Source: DASPOF01 sp035626155
Lineage (GTDB): Bacteria; Desulfobacterota; Binatia; Binatales; Binataceae
DNA: 25,247 nt
Reading direction: 5' to 3'
Assembly (NCBI GenBank): GCA_035626155.1
Contig: DASPOF010000004.1
Span: forward strand, 1-25,247
The notes below the pieces were generated by a model. It searched no databases and was not told where the DNA came from. It worked only from the letters and a program-made list of their open reading frames with translations. The position numbers and the translations under genes were made by a program. The number at the start of each line of letters is the position of its first letter. The first letter of the stretch is position 1. This document shows, piece after piece, positions 6,794 to 12,916 of the stretch.

Positions 6794-6953
6794 TAGCAGG
6801 ATGTTGAGAAGAGTGAGAGCATCGCAGTTCGACCGCCCCGGGGTCTCAAGATCCTGCGTGAAAGATTGCTTCTTTCCTCTATCTTCTCCCCCGGTCTTTT
6901 CCGGGGGAGATAAGAGAGAGGGAGCAGGCTGTGATTTATCACTAGCCTGCTAG
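6794..6953. repeat. 160-bp dispersed hairpin repeat, copy 1
   Basis: This segment aligns without gaps to 18351-18510 with 17 mismatches (about 89% identity). It contains three successive inverted repeats: CAGGATGTTGAGA (6797-6809) against TCTCAAGATCCTG (6844-6856) with one mismatch; CTCCCCCGG against CCGGGGGAG around 6886-6909; and GCAGGCTGTGAT against ATCAC-T-AGCCTGC at the right end. The outer ends are TAGCAGG and CCTGCTA, a 7-bp terminal inverted repeat. It encodes nothing. It starts 10 bp after the stop of the 144-aa gene. It resembles a MITE or REP-type palindromic element; no transposase is present. Confidence 0.9.
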
Positions 6954-6995
6954 ATCACAAACCCGCACGGCCGTTATCTAAAGCATAAACTGACA

Positions 6996-7030
6996 GCGGC
7001 GCCACGCGATTGGACATCGCGTGGCGCCGC
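6996..7030. terminator. Strong stem-loop, possible bidirectional terminator
   Basis: GCGGCGCCACGCGAT (6996-7010) pairs perfectly with ATCGCGTGGCGCCGC (7016-7030) over a 5-nt loop. Flanking AAAC-GAC and GTC-GTTT bases extend the stem imperfectly. It lies between converging transcripts (the 144-aa gene on plus, the lipoprotein on minus), which fits a terminator, but the T-tracts are short on both sides (GTCTGTTTC on plus). Confidence 0.55.
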
Positions 7031-7098
7031 GTCTGTTTCGGCGCGAAGAGCGCGCAACGGACAGGTGGAAACCTGCCCGCCGCGCGTCTTATTGCAGG

Positions 7099-7476
7099 CT
7101 ACGGATTGCTGGGAGCAGCTCCGGCCGGCGGCGCTGGAGGAGTGGGCCTGCTAGGCGAAACGCCCGGAGGTGGCGGCGGGACGTATCCCTTCGGCTGAGT
7201 GGCCGCCCACTGCTCGCAAGCAGGGATGTCGCCCTCTTGCAGGTTGAGCTGTTGCATAATCTGCTGATCGCTCCAGCCGTGCGTCTTCAGTTCGTGGACG
7301 CCGGGGCACTTGACCTTCAGATCGAAGTTCCGCATTCCACCTTCTCCACCCGCACCGCCTGCTGAAGCCACCTGCGCTCCACCGGACGGAGCAGCTCCAC
7401 CTCCGCCAGTGCTCGCGCACCCCGCGATCAAAAATGCCAGCGCTGATGCCAGCAGCAACACGATCGAACGTTTCAT
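7099..7476 (-). CDS. Small predicted lipoprotein, unknown function
   Basis: The 125-residue product has a clear lipoprotein signal 'MKRSIVLLLASALAFLIAGC' (Cys20), then a Gly/Ala/Ser-rich linker, a short conserved-looking core with two cysteines (Cys57 and Cys87; 'KCPGVHELKTHGW' and 'LNLQEGDIPACEQW') and a Pro-rich tail (about 99-125) suited to crossing peptidoglycan or binding partners. The two cysteines may form a disulfide in the periplasm. ATG 7476 is fixed by GGAGG five bases upstream; the open frame continues to 7560 but that part is not credible. It stands between the stem-loop at 6996-7030 and the MBL-fold gene. I do not recognise the family. Confidence 0.72.
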   Translation of the reverse strand: MKRSIVLLLASALAFLIAGCASTGGGGAAPSGGAQVASAGGAGGEGGMRNFDLKVKCPGVHELKTHGWSDQQIMQQLNLQEGDIPACEQWAATQPKGYVPPPPPGVSPSRPTPPAPPAGAAPSNP

Positions 7477-7602
7477 CGCATCCTCCTTCAATCTTGGGGT
7501 CTCCCCGGCGTTACCTCGCCATCGACCCACGACTCGCCTCCCCATTCGGAGCAGCGTCAAAATACACCGAATAGGGCAATTAGCAAACTTCTCGTAACAT
7601 AA

Positions 7603-8598
7603 TCAAACGGCTTGGAAAAGTACCCGCCCATTGCGCTCGGTCTTGCGCGCACGCCCTTCGATGCACGCATACTCGAGGTGGGCCAGCGTCTCGAAGGTCG
7701 CCGCCATCGCGTGGAAGATGGGCCGCTCCTCGCCGCCGAAGACTTGTTCGGCAATTTCGAAGGCGGTTTGCGGCCGCCGGCGCGTCAGATCGAGCATCTC
7801 GGCCTCGCGATAGCGATGGTGGTCGATGATCTGATTGGCGCGGTGGCGATGGTCGTGATAAACGCCGCCGTGCGCCGGCAACACCAGCTCCACATCGAAC
7901 GGCTGCACCTTCAATTGCGACTTGAGGAAGTCGCCGAGCGGATTGGGCGGACCGTCCGGGTAAATTCCAACGTGCGGCGTGATCTTGGGCAGGAGATGGT
8001 CACCCACGATCAGCACTTTGTCCTTGCGCAGATAGAGCACGTTGTGGCCCGGCGAATGCCCGGGCGTCCAGATCACCTCCAGCCTGCGATCTCCGATCGG
8101 GATGACATCGCCGTCGCCGATGAACTTGTCGGGCCGAGCCGGGTCGTACAACTGGGTGCCCATCCAGCCGGGCCGCATCCCGGCGGCCAAGAATTGTTCG
8201 ACCGGAAAACCGTGACTGGTGAAGAAGTCGCGCGCTTCGGGGCGTTCGCTCATCGGCCCGATCCGTCCGTACTTCGTCATGTGGCTCGCCTGCTCGGCCT
8301 CGAGCCGATGCAGGTGCATGGTCGCGCGGCTGCGCCGCTGCAACTCGCCCGATGCTCCGAAGTGATCGACGTGATGGTGGGTGGCGATGATGACGCCGAG
8401 GTCCTCGACTTTGATTCCGACCTGTGCGAACGCGTCCTCGAGCGTGCGAATACTGTCGGCCGAATTCATCCCGGTGTCGACCAGCGCCCACGCGCCGTGA
8501 CAATCGAGGAGGTAAACGTTGATGATCGACGGGCGCATCGGGAGCGGCAGGAAGATCTCGAAGATTCCCGGGTGAACCTCGACAACTTTTGTCGCCAT
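7603..8598 (-). CDS. MBL-fold metallo-hydrolase
   Basis: The 331-residue protein carries the metallo-beta-lactamase metal-binding motifs: 'THHHVDH' (73-79), 'TPGHSPGH' (178-185), 'GDH' (199-201) and 'PAHG' (241-244). The layout resembles the glyoxalase II-like/LACTB2-like group, with a C-terminal helical domain (about 260-320) that ends in a winged-helix-like stretch. Such enzymes hydrolyse thioesters, lactones or phosphoesters; the substrate cannot be read from the sequence. The frame extends to 8661, but ATG 8598 is favoured because 'VVEVHPGIFEIFLPLP' is the usual first strand and GGAG lies about 11 nt upstream. The dodecin-like gene is upstream on the same strand with a 114-bp gap that shows no clear feature. 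Confidence 0.9.
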   Translation of the reverse strand: MATKVVEVHPGIFEIFLPLPMRPSIINVYLLDCHGAWALVDTGMNSADSIRTLEDAFAQVGIKVEDLGVIIATHHHVDHFGASGELQRRSRATMHLHRLEAEQASHMTKYGRIGPMSERPEARDFFTSHGFPVEQFLAAGMRPGWMGTQLYDPARPDKFIGDGDVIPIGDRRLEVIWTPGHSPGHNVLYLRKDKVLIVGDHLLPKITPHVGIYPDGPPNPLGDFLKSQLKVQPFDVELVLPAHGGVYHDHRHRANQIIDHHRYREAEMLDLTRRRPQTAFEIAEQVFGGEERPIFHAMAATFETLAHLEYACIEGRARKTERNGRVLFQAV

Positions 8599-8712
8599 CG
8601 CGTCAGATTCTCCGTGGGCGGTTTCGCATGACGGCTTGTCCCTGCGCGCCGCCGCGCTCATGGCGCGGGCCGCTGGTTTGCGCGCCGCTCTGCCGCGCGT
8701 GCAGCGCGTCGG

Positions 8713-8925
8713 TCACTCGTGCAACTCGTCCTTGACCTGGAAGGTTGCTTTGATGCGCACCTTCCAGCGCGAAACCCGATCGCCCTCGACCGCTGCCGAA
8801 ATGTCTGCGACCTCTACCGTGTGGATGCCTTCGATCGTCACTGCCGCGCGCGCGACCGCGATTTGCACGGCGTCCTCGATCGAGTTGGCCGAGATGCCGG
8901 TCAGCTGGATTGTCTTTTCGACCAT
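8713..8925 (-). CDS. Dodecin-family protein lacking the flavin-stacking tryptophan
   Basis: At 70 residues this matches the dodecin fold (one helix on a three-stranded sheet that assembles as a hollow dodecamer): 'IQLTGISANSIEDAVQIAVARA' is the strand and helix, and 'VSRWKVRIKATFQV' the last strands. Dodecins store and buffer flavins. The Trp of the usual 'WFEV' or 'WAEV' motif that stacks on flavin is replaced: here the segment reads 'IHTVEV'. This resembles the calcium-binding, non-flavin members (for example Mycobacterium SecE2/Rv0379) more than flavin dodecins. AGGAG lies 9 nt before ATG 8925. Fold call strong; flavin binding doubtful. Confidence 0.87.
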   Translation of the reverse strand: MVEKTIQLTGISANSIEDAVQIAVARAAVTIEGIHTVEVADISAAVEGDRVSRWKVRIKATFQVKDELHE

Positions 8926-9124
8926 GCGCGGATGCTCCTGACAGAATCTTTGAGAAACGGATTTTCAACGCCTGCTCCATCACTCAAATCCCGCCCGCGG
9001 CGAGAGAAGATGACGGGAGCACGCGACGTTTCATGTCGCCAGCATGTTAGCTGCCGGGCAGGCAGGTGCGAAAGGCCGGGAACTGCACGGAGAATTCGCG
9101 TCCCCATCCCGTTGCGCGCGATTC

Positions 9125-9583
9125 TCAGTGCAAAGCCGGCTGACCGGCGCTGGGCGGCGATGGATTGCCGTACGCGGGTTGCGACCCCGGCGCCTGGGCC
9201 GGAGGGCGCGCCGGCGCCGATGCGGTGGTTTTGGCGCGAGGCACGATCTCGGTATCGACCGCCGGTTCAGGAGCGGTCTCGATCACGTCGGGCGGCGGAA
9301 GCTCGGCCACCGGCAGCGGGCCGCCGGTGTCTTTGTCGGTGCTCGCGCCCATCAGGGGTGCGAGCGGCGTTGAGGTCGCCAGGTAATGAAGCGGACGCGC
9401 GACGGTCCACTCCAGCGCCCATCCGACCGGCGCAACGAAGTAGCTCGCTATCTTCAGCGGCTGCGAATCCTCATCCTCGTACTCTTTCGGATTCTGCGTG
9501 TCGGCGTCGGCGCCTTGCGCGCGGGCGATCGCGGATCCGCCCAGGAGGAGCGCGGCGCAAAGAAAAATCACGGCTCGCCTCAT
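9125..9583 (-). CDS. Exported protein of unknown function
   Basis: The 152-residue product begins with a signal peptide ('MRRAVIFLCAALLLGGSAIARA', likely cut before Gln23). The only ordered-looking part is residues about 34-75: 'YEDEDSQPLKIASYFVAPVG' followed by a hydrophobic 'WALEWTVARPLHYLA', which may be a membrane-associated helix. The rest is Pro/Ala-rich and probably disordered. I recall similar short proteins with the 'EDEDS-PL' motif in deltaproteobacterial-type genomes, but no function is known to me. The gene diverges from the PD40 propeller gene across 121 bp (9584-9704), in which I see no convincing promoter. The ribosome-binding site is weak. Confidence 0.7.
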   Translation of the reverse strand: MRRAVIFLCAALLLGGSAIARAQGADADTQNPKEYEDEDSQPLKIASYFVAPVGWALEWTVARPLHYLATSTPLAPLMGASTDKDTGGPLPVAELPPPDVIETAPEPAVDTEIVPRAKTTASAPARPPAQAPGSQPAYGNPSPPSAGQPALH

Positions 9584-9704
9584 GCCTTCAACTTTGTCCC
9601 TGCGGCATTGGGTGTGTCAACCGCGCCCGCGCCAGGACTGCCGCGATCGCCACTTGAGCAATCCTGCTTGCCTCGGCGGTGCGCCACGGGCAATTGTAGC
9701 TCCC

Positions 9705-11051
9705 GTGACGGGTCTCACGAGCGGGTTCGGTCGTTCGGCGATCGCGATCGTCGCGATGGCGGCGGTCGCCGTGGCGATCCTTTCCGCGCCCGCCCGCGCG
9801 ATCTCGATTCCAGCGCCGATCGTTTTCGTCGGCACCGACAACAATATCTACTACTGCCCGGTCAATTGCGATCGGCCGCGCTGCATCACCTGCCCGCCAG
9901 AAAAGATGCAGGCCCAGGGCAGCGCCGGTGTGCGCGAAGCTGCGTTCTCGCTGACCGCCGATGAGCCTGAGGCCGTCGGCTACGGATGGCCCGCGTTCTC
10001 GCCCGATGGGGGGCGGATTGCCTACTCATCGACTGCCTACAGTAAAAGCGGCGAGTCGTTCGGCGCATGGGTCTATGACGTGTCGAAGGCGCAGTCTACG
10101 GAAATTTTCGAGAGCAAGACCGAGCGGGCCATCTATTTCTTCTGGCTGCCCGACCGCCAGCATCTGTCGTTCCTCCTCACCGAGCGCGACGGCTTAAGCC
10201 TCATGCTTGCCGAGGTCAGGGAAAACGCGCCGATCAGGATCGTGACGACCGGGATGCCGCTGTACTTCGACTGGCGCGATGGACCCGGCACGGTTGCCAT
10301 CCACACCGCTGTGCGCGACGCCGAGCAGACCGAGCAAGTCTCTCTGCTGAACCTCACGCCGACCAGCCAGCAGGTGGCCAAGGTGCTCTCGCGCGGGCAC
10401 ACTCCGTTCAAGACGCCATGCTGGTCGCCCGACGGCAAACGTCTCGCGTACATCGCGAATTACGCCGCCGAATCGAACCTGGTCGTGGCCGATCCCGACG
10501 CGCAACATCCGCGGTCCATCGTGAGCCTCCCGGTTGGCGAGAACAGTTTTGAATGGTCCCCGGACTCACGGCACATCGCGTACGCGACTTCCATTCTCCC
10601 GCGCGAACCGGTCTATCGCGGTATCAAGCTCGTCGATGTTGCAGATGCGACGACGCGGCGCGTCACCAAGGATGACGTTGCTGCGTACTTTTTTTCGCCC
10701 GATTCCCGTTACCTGGCGTATATCGAATTGCCGCCGGACAAGCCGGTGCAAATCTGGAAGCTCGCCGATCTGAAAACAGGTCAGATCAAGGAGCTGACAA
10801 GCTTCCTGGCTACGCCCGAAGAATCGATCGAGTACCGCTACTTCGACCAGTTCGCGCTATCGCATGCGGTGTGGTCGCCCGACTCGAAAGCATTCGTGTA
10901 CGCGGGCCTGCGGGTCCTTCAACTTCCCGATCGCCCGCTACCGAGCGTCCCGCCTCCGTCAGTATGGGTGGTGCCGGTCGATGGCAGCCAGCCGCATCAA
11001 TTGGGGAACGGAACGCTCGCGTTTTTTTCGCCAGCCGCGGCGAAAAAGTAG
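9705..11051 (+). CDS. Secreted PD40/TolB-like beta-propeller protein with an N-terminal four-cysteine cluster
   Basis: From GTG 9705 the product has 448 residues and a signal peptide (hydrophobic 11-28, 'APARA' cleavage site). At least five propeller blades with the PD40 motif are visible: 'AFSPDGGRIAY', 'CWSPDGKRLAY', 'EWSPDSRHIAY', 'FFSPDSRYLAY' and 'VWSPDSKAFVY'. Such propellers bind proteins or carbohydrates in the periplasm, as TolB does. It is not TolB itself: TolB's N-terminal domain and the tol neighbours are missing. Just after the signal peptide lie Cys51, Cys55, Cys60 and Cys63 in 13 residues. The frame stays open to 9498, overlapping the divergent gene, but only 9705 (or ATG 9756) gives a proper signal peptide. 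A T-rich/A-rich 9-bp dyad at the 3' end is coding. Confidence 0.8.
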   Translation: MTGLTSGFGRSAIAIVAMAAVAVAILSAPARAISIPAPIVFVGTDNNIYYCPVNCDRPRCITCPPEKMQAQGSAGVREAAFSLTADEPEAVGYGWPAFSPDGGRIAYSSTAYSKSGESFGAWVYDVSKAQSTEIFESKTERAIYFFWLPDRQHLSFLLTERDGLSLMLAEVRENAPIRIVTTGMPLYFDWRDGPGTVAIHTAVRDAEQTEQVSLLNLTPTSQQVAKVLSRGHTPFKTPCWSPDGKRLAYIANYAAESNLVVADPDAQHPRSIVSLPVGENSFEWSPDSRHIAYATSILPREPVYRGIKLVDVADATTRRVTKDDVAAYFFSPDSRYLAYIELPPDKPVQIWKLADLKTGQIKELTSFLATPEESIEYRYFDQFALSHAVWSPDSKAFVYAGLRVLQLPDRPLPSVPPPSVWVVPVDGSQPHQLGNGTLAFFSPAAAKK

Positions 11052-11083
11052 GTGCCCACAGCGGCACCGCCCGGCGGCGATCA

Positions 11084-12232
11084 TCACGGCTTGCGGCACA
11101 CGTACACCGTCGCCGGAGAGCCGAGAATCGTCACGCGCATGATGCTCATCGGTGCGACCTCGCCGCGATCGATAAGCTGATTCATTATCCTCCACTCGGC
11201 GGTGAGGATTACGATCCGTCCATCGTTTGCGATCAGCCGATTGAACTCCGCGATCCAGCGGGGATAAAGCTTGCGGTTCTCCGCGTGCGAGCTGAATCGC
11301 TCTCCCCACGGCAGGTTCGTGATTATCCGGGTCACGCTCACATCGGGCAGCGGGATCGCGCCGGCGTCCCAACGCTCTATCTGAATCGGCTTGTATCTCG
11401 GTCCGATGTTCGCGCGTGCGGCCTCGAGCGCCGATGGGTCGCGGTCGCTCGCGATCAGCAGGCGGTAAGGCCCGAACTGCGCGCGCTCGATCGGGATCGT
11501 TGCCGCGCCGCAAAAGGGATCGAGCACGATGTCGTCCGGGCGGGGATCGGAAAGCCACGCGAGCGCCGCCGCGACCGCGGGCCGAAGCGAGCCGGGGCGA
11601 TGTGCAATCTTGTACTCGCGATGGCGCAGGCGCTCGTCGCTCAGGCGGACGGCCAGGATGAACTCATCGCCAATCAGGGTCGCCCAGAATTCGAGGTCCG
11701 CCTGGCTCTCGTCGAGCCGCCAGGTATGGTCGGCGCGATCGAGCATCCCGCGCTCGACCGCGCGCTGCATGTCCACGCGGCGGAACTCGTGTTCTCCGGC
11801 CACGCGCGCAATCACGCGGAAGCGAAGCCGCTTGCCGGCGCGGACGCCGGGCGTGAATCGCACTCGCGCTTGCAGAGCTTCGGCGACAAACGGCGCCTCG
11901 CGCACCGCGGCGCGAATCCGATCGAGAGTCGCGCTCGCGGGCGGCAAACCGCCTCGATACCCCACCAGCGAGAAGATGTCCTCGGCCGTGCGGAGCTTTG
12001 CCAGCGGCTCGGGGCGCGCCGCCGCGAAGATGGTCAGTCCTGCGCGCTCCGGCACGACACGGCGCGCGATCTCGCGCGAGCCCGGGACTCGGGCCGCGAT
12101 CTCGCTTGCGATGACGGTCTCAAAACCCGGCTGGGTTTGCGCGATGTAGAGATTGGGTGCGAGGCGCAATCGGGGCGTTTCGCGCGCGGTCCGCCGCGCC
12201 GCTCCCGCCTGCGGCTGGTTGGCCCGATCCAA
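11084..12232 (-). CDS. THUMP-domain class I RNA methyltransferase (Trm14/RlmL-like)
   Basis: The 382-residue protein has an N-terminal ferredoxin-like/THUMP region (about 27-200; 'LYIAQTQPGFETVIASEI' is typical) and a C-terminal Rossmann methyltransferase with 'LDPFCGAATIPIERA' (237-251, SAM site) and the catalytic 'NLPWGERF' (306-313), the N-x-P-W/Y form of the N2-guanine methyltransferase motif. The architecture matches Trm14/TrmN, which makes m2G6 in tRNA, and the RlmL family, which makes m2G in 23S rRNA; the target cannot be decided by eye. It lies 46 bp downstream of the EF-P gene on the same strand, so the two translation genes are probably co-transcribed. The start is a TTG (12232) with no better codon nearby. 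Confidence 0.87.
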   Translation of the reverse strand: MDRANQPQAGAARRTARETPRLRLAPNLYIAQTQPGFETVIASEIAARVPGSREIARRVVPERAGLTIFAAARPEPLAKLRTAEDIFSLVGYRGGLPPASATLDRIRAAVREAPFVAEALQARVRFTPGVRAGKRLRFRVIARVAGEHEFRRVDMQRAVERGMLDRADHTWRLDESQADLEFWATLIGDEFILAVRLSDERLRHREYKIAHRPGSLRPAVAAALAWLSDPRPDDIVLDPFCGAATIPIERAQFGPYRLLIASDRDPSALEAARANIGPRYKPIQIERWDAGAIPLPDVSVTRIITNLPWGERFSSHAENRKLYPRWIAEFNRLIANDGRIVILTAEWRIMNQLIDRGEVAPMSIMRVTILGSPATVYVCRKP

Positions 12233-12278
12233 GGCTGTTGCAGCGCTCGCTTGCGCCGCCGACCGGGCGTCCTCGCGC

Positions 12279-12842
12279 CTACTTCGAGCGCGCGAGATAC
12301 TCGCCCGTCTCGGTGTTGAGCGTGACCGTGTCGCCCTCGGCGACGAAGTGCGGCACCTGAACGACGACCCCGGTCTCCAGCGTCGCCGGCTTGAGCGTGT
12401 TGGTTACCGCGGCGCTCCTCAGGCCTGGCTCGGTCCGGACCACCTTCAAATCGACGGTCTTGGGCAACTTCACGTTGAGCGGCGTGGTCTCGTTAAACTC
12501 GACCTCGACTTCCAGGTTCGGCTTGAGGTAGCCGGCTACGTCCTCGATCAGCTCCTTCGGGATCGTGATCTGGTCGTAGGTCTCCGTGTTCATGAAGTGA
12601 TAATCGTCGCCGTCCTGGTAGAGGAACTGCATCGTCTGCTGGCTGAGGATCACGCGCTCGACGCGATCTTCAGAGCGGAACCGGTTCTCGGTCTGGGAGC
12701 CGGTCTTGATGTTGCGCAGCTTGGTCTGCACCATCCCGCGCCAGTTGCCCGGCGTGATGTGGGTCACCGTCATCACGCGCCAGAGGTCCTTGTTGTACTC
12801 CAGCACCATGCCGGCGCGGAGCTGCGTCGCTTGAATCAGCAT
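12279..12842 (-). CDS. efp: Elongation factor P with Asn at the usual modified position
   Basis: EF-P enters the ribosomal E site and rescues stalling at polyproline. The 187-residue length and all three domains are normal; the C-terminal signature 'TNTLKPATLETGVVVQVPHF' is intact. The tip of the domain I loop, which contacts the peptidyl-tRNA acceptor end, reads 'TPGNWRGMVQTKLRN' (30-44), whereas E. coli has 'KPGKGQAFARVKLRN'. The residue aligned with E. coli Lys34 (beta-lysylated), or with the rhamnosylated Arg of other lineages, is therefore Asn33. I recall PGN-type EF-Ps in some phyla such as Verrucomicrobia. No epmA, epmB or earP is visible here. A good promoter lies just upstream (12878-12906). 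Confidence 0.96.
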   Translation of the reverse strand: MLIQATQLRAGMVLEYNKDLWRVMTVTHITPGNWRGMVQTKLRNIKTGSQTENRFRSEDRVERVILSQQTMQFLYQDGDDYHFMNTETYDQITIPKELIEDVAGYLKPNLEVEVEFNETTPLNVKLPKTVDLKVVRTEPGLRSAAVTNTLKPATLETGVVVQVPHFVAEGDTVTLNTETGEYLARSK

Positions 12843-12877
12843 TGTCAGTGTACTCTCGAGCCTAAGTGGAGACTTAA

Positions 12878-12906
12878 ATTCTACCGCAGGCTGATATTAC
12901 CGGCAA
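12878..12906 (-). promoter_or_regulatory. Sigma-70-like promoter of efp
   Basis: Read on minus, TTGCCG (12906-12901) and TAGAAT (12883-12878) are separated by 17 bp. The -10 matches at five of six bases and the -35 at four. Transcription would begin near 12871, giving a leader of about 29 nt before the EF-P ATG. The spacer overlaps the hairpin at 12886-12916. Confidence 0.6.
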
Positions 12907-12916
12907 CCCAGCCTGC
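12886..12916. terminator. Hairpin at the end of the duplicated-domain gene, related to the repeat's end
   Basis: GCAGGCTG (12886-12893) pairs perfectly with CAGCCTGC (12909-12916) over a 15-nt loop. On minus the upstream gene's stop TAG (12918-12916) runs straight into this stem, forming TAGCAGG, the same 7 bases that begin repeat copy 1. No U-tract follows, so termination is possible but unproven. Confidence 0.45.

Noticed and set aside
6794..6953. CRISPR array or tRNA-like structure in the repeat
   Set aside because: There are no regularly spaced direct repeats with spacers, and the hairpins do not form a cloverleaf; the two copies are 11.5 kb apart.
11024..11047. TTTTTCGCC / GGCGAAAAA dyad as an intrinsic terminator
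   Set aside because: It lies inside the last codons of the PD40 gene (AFFSPAAAKK) and on neither strand is the stem followed by a T-tract; the A/T runs are part of the stem.
9705..11051. TolB of the Tol-Pal system
   Set aside because: PD40 blades are shared, but the TolB N-terminal domain and tolQRA/pal neighbours are missing and a four-Cys segment takes that place.
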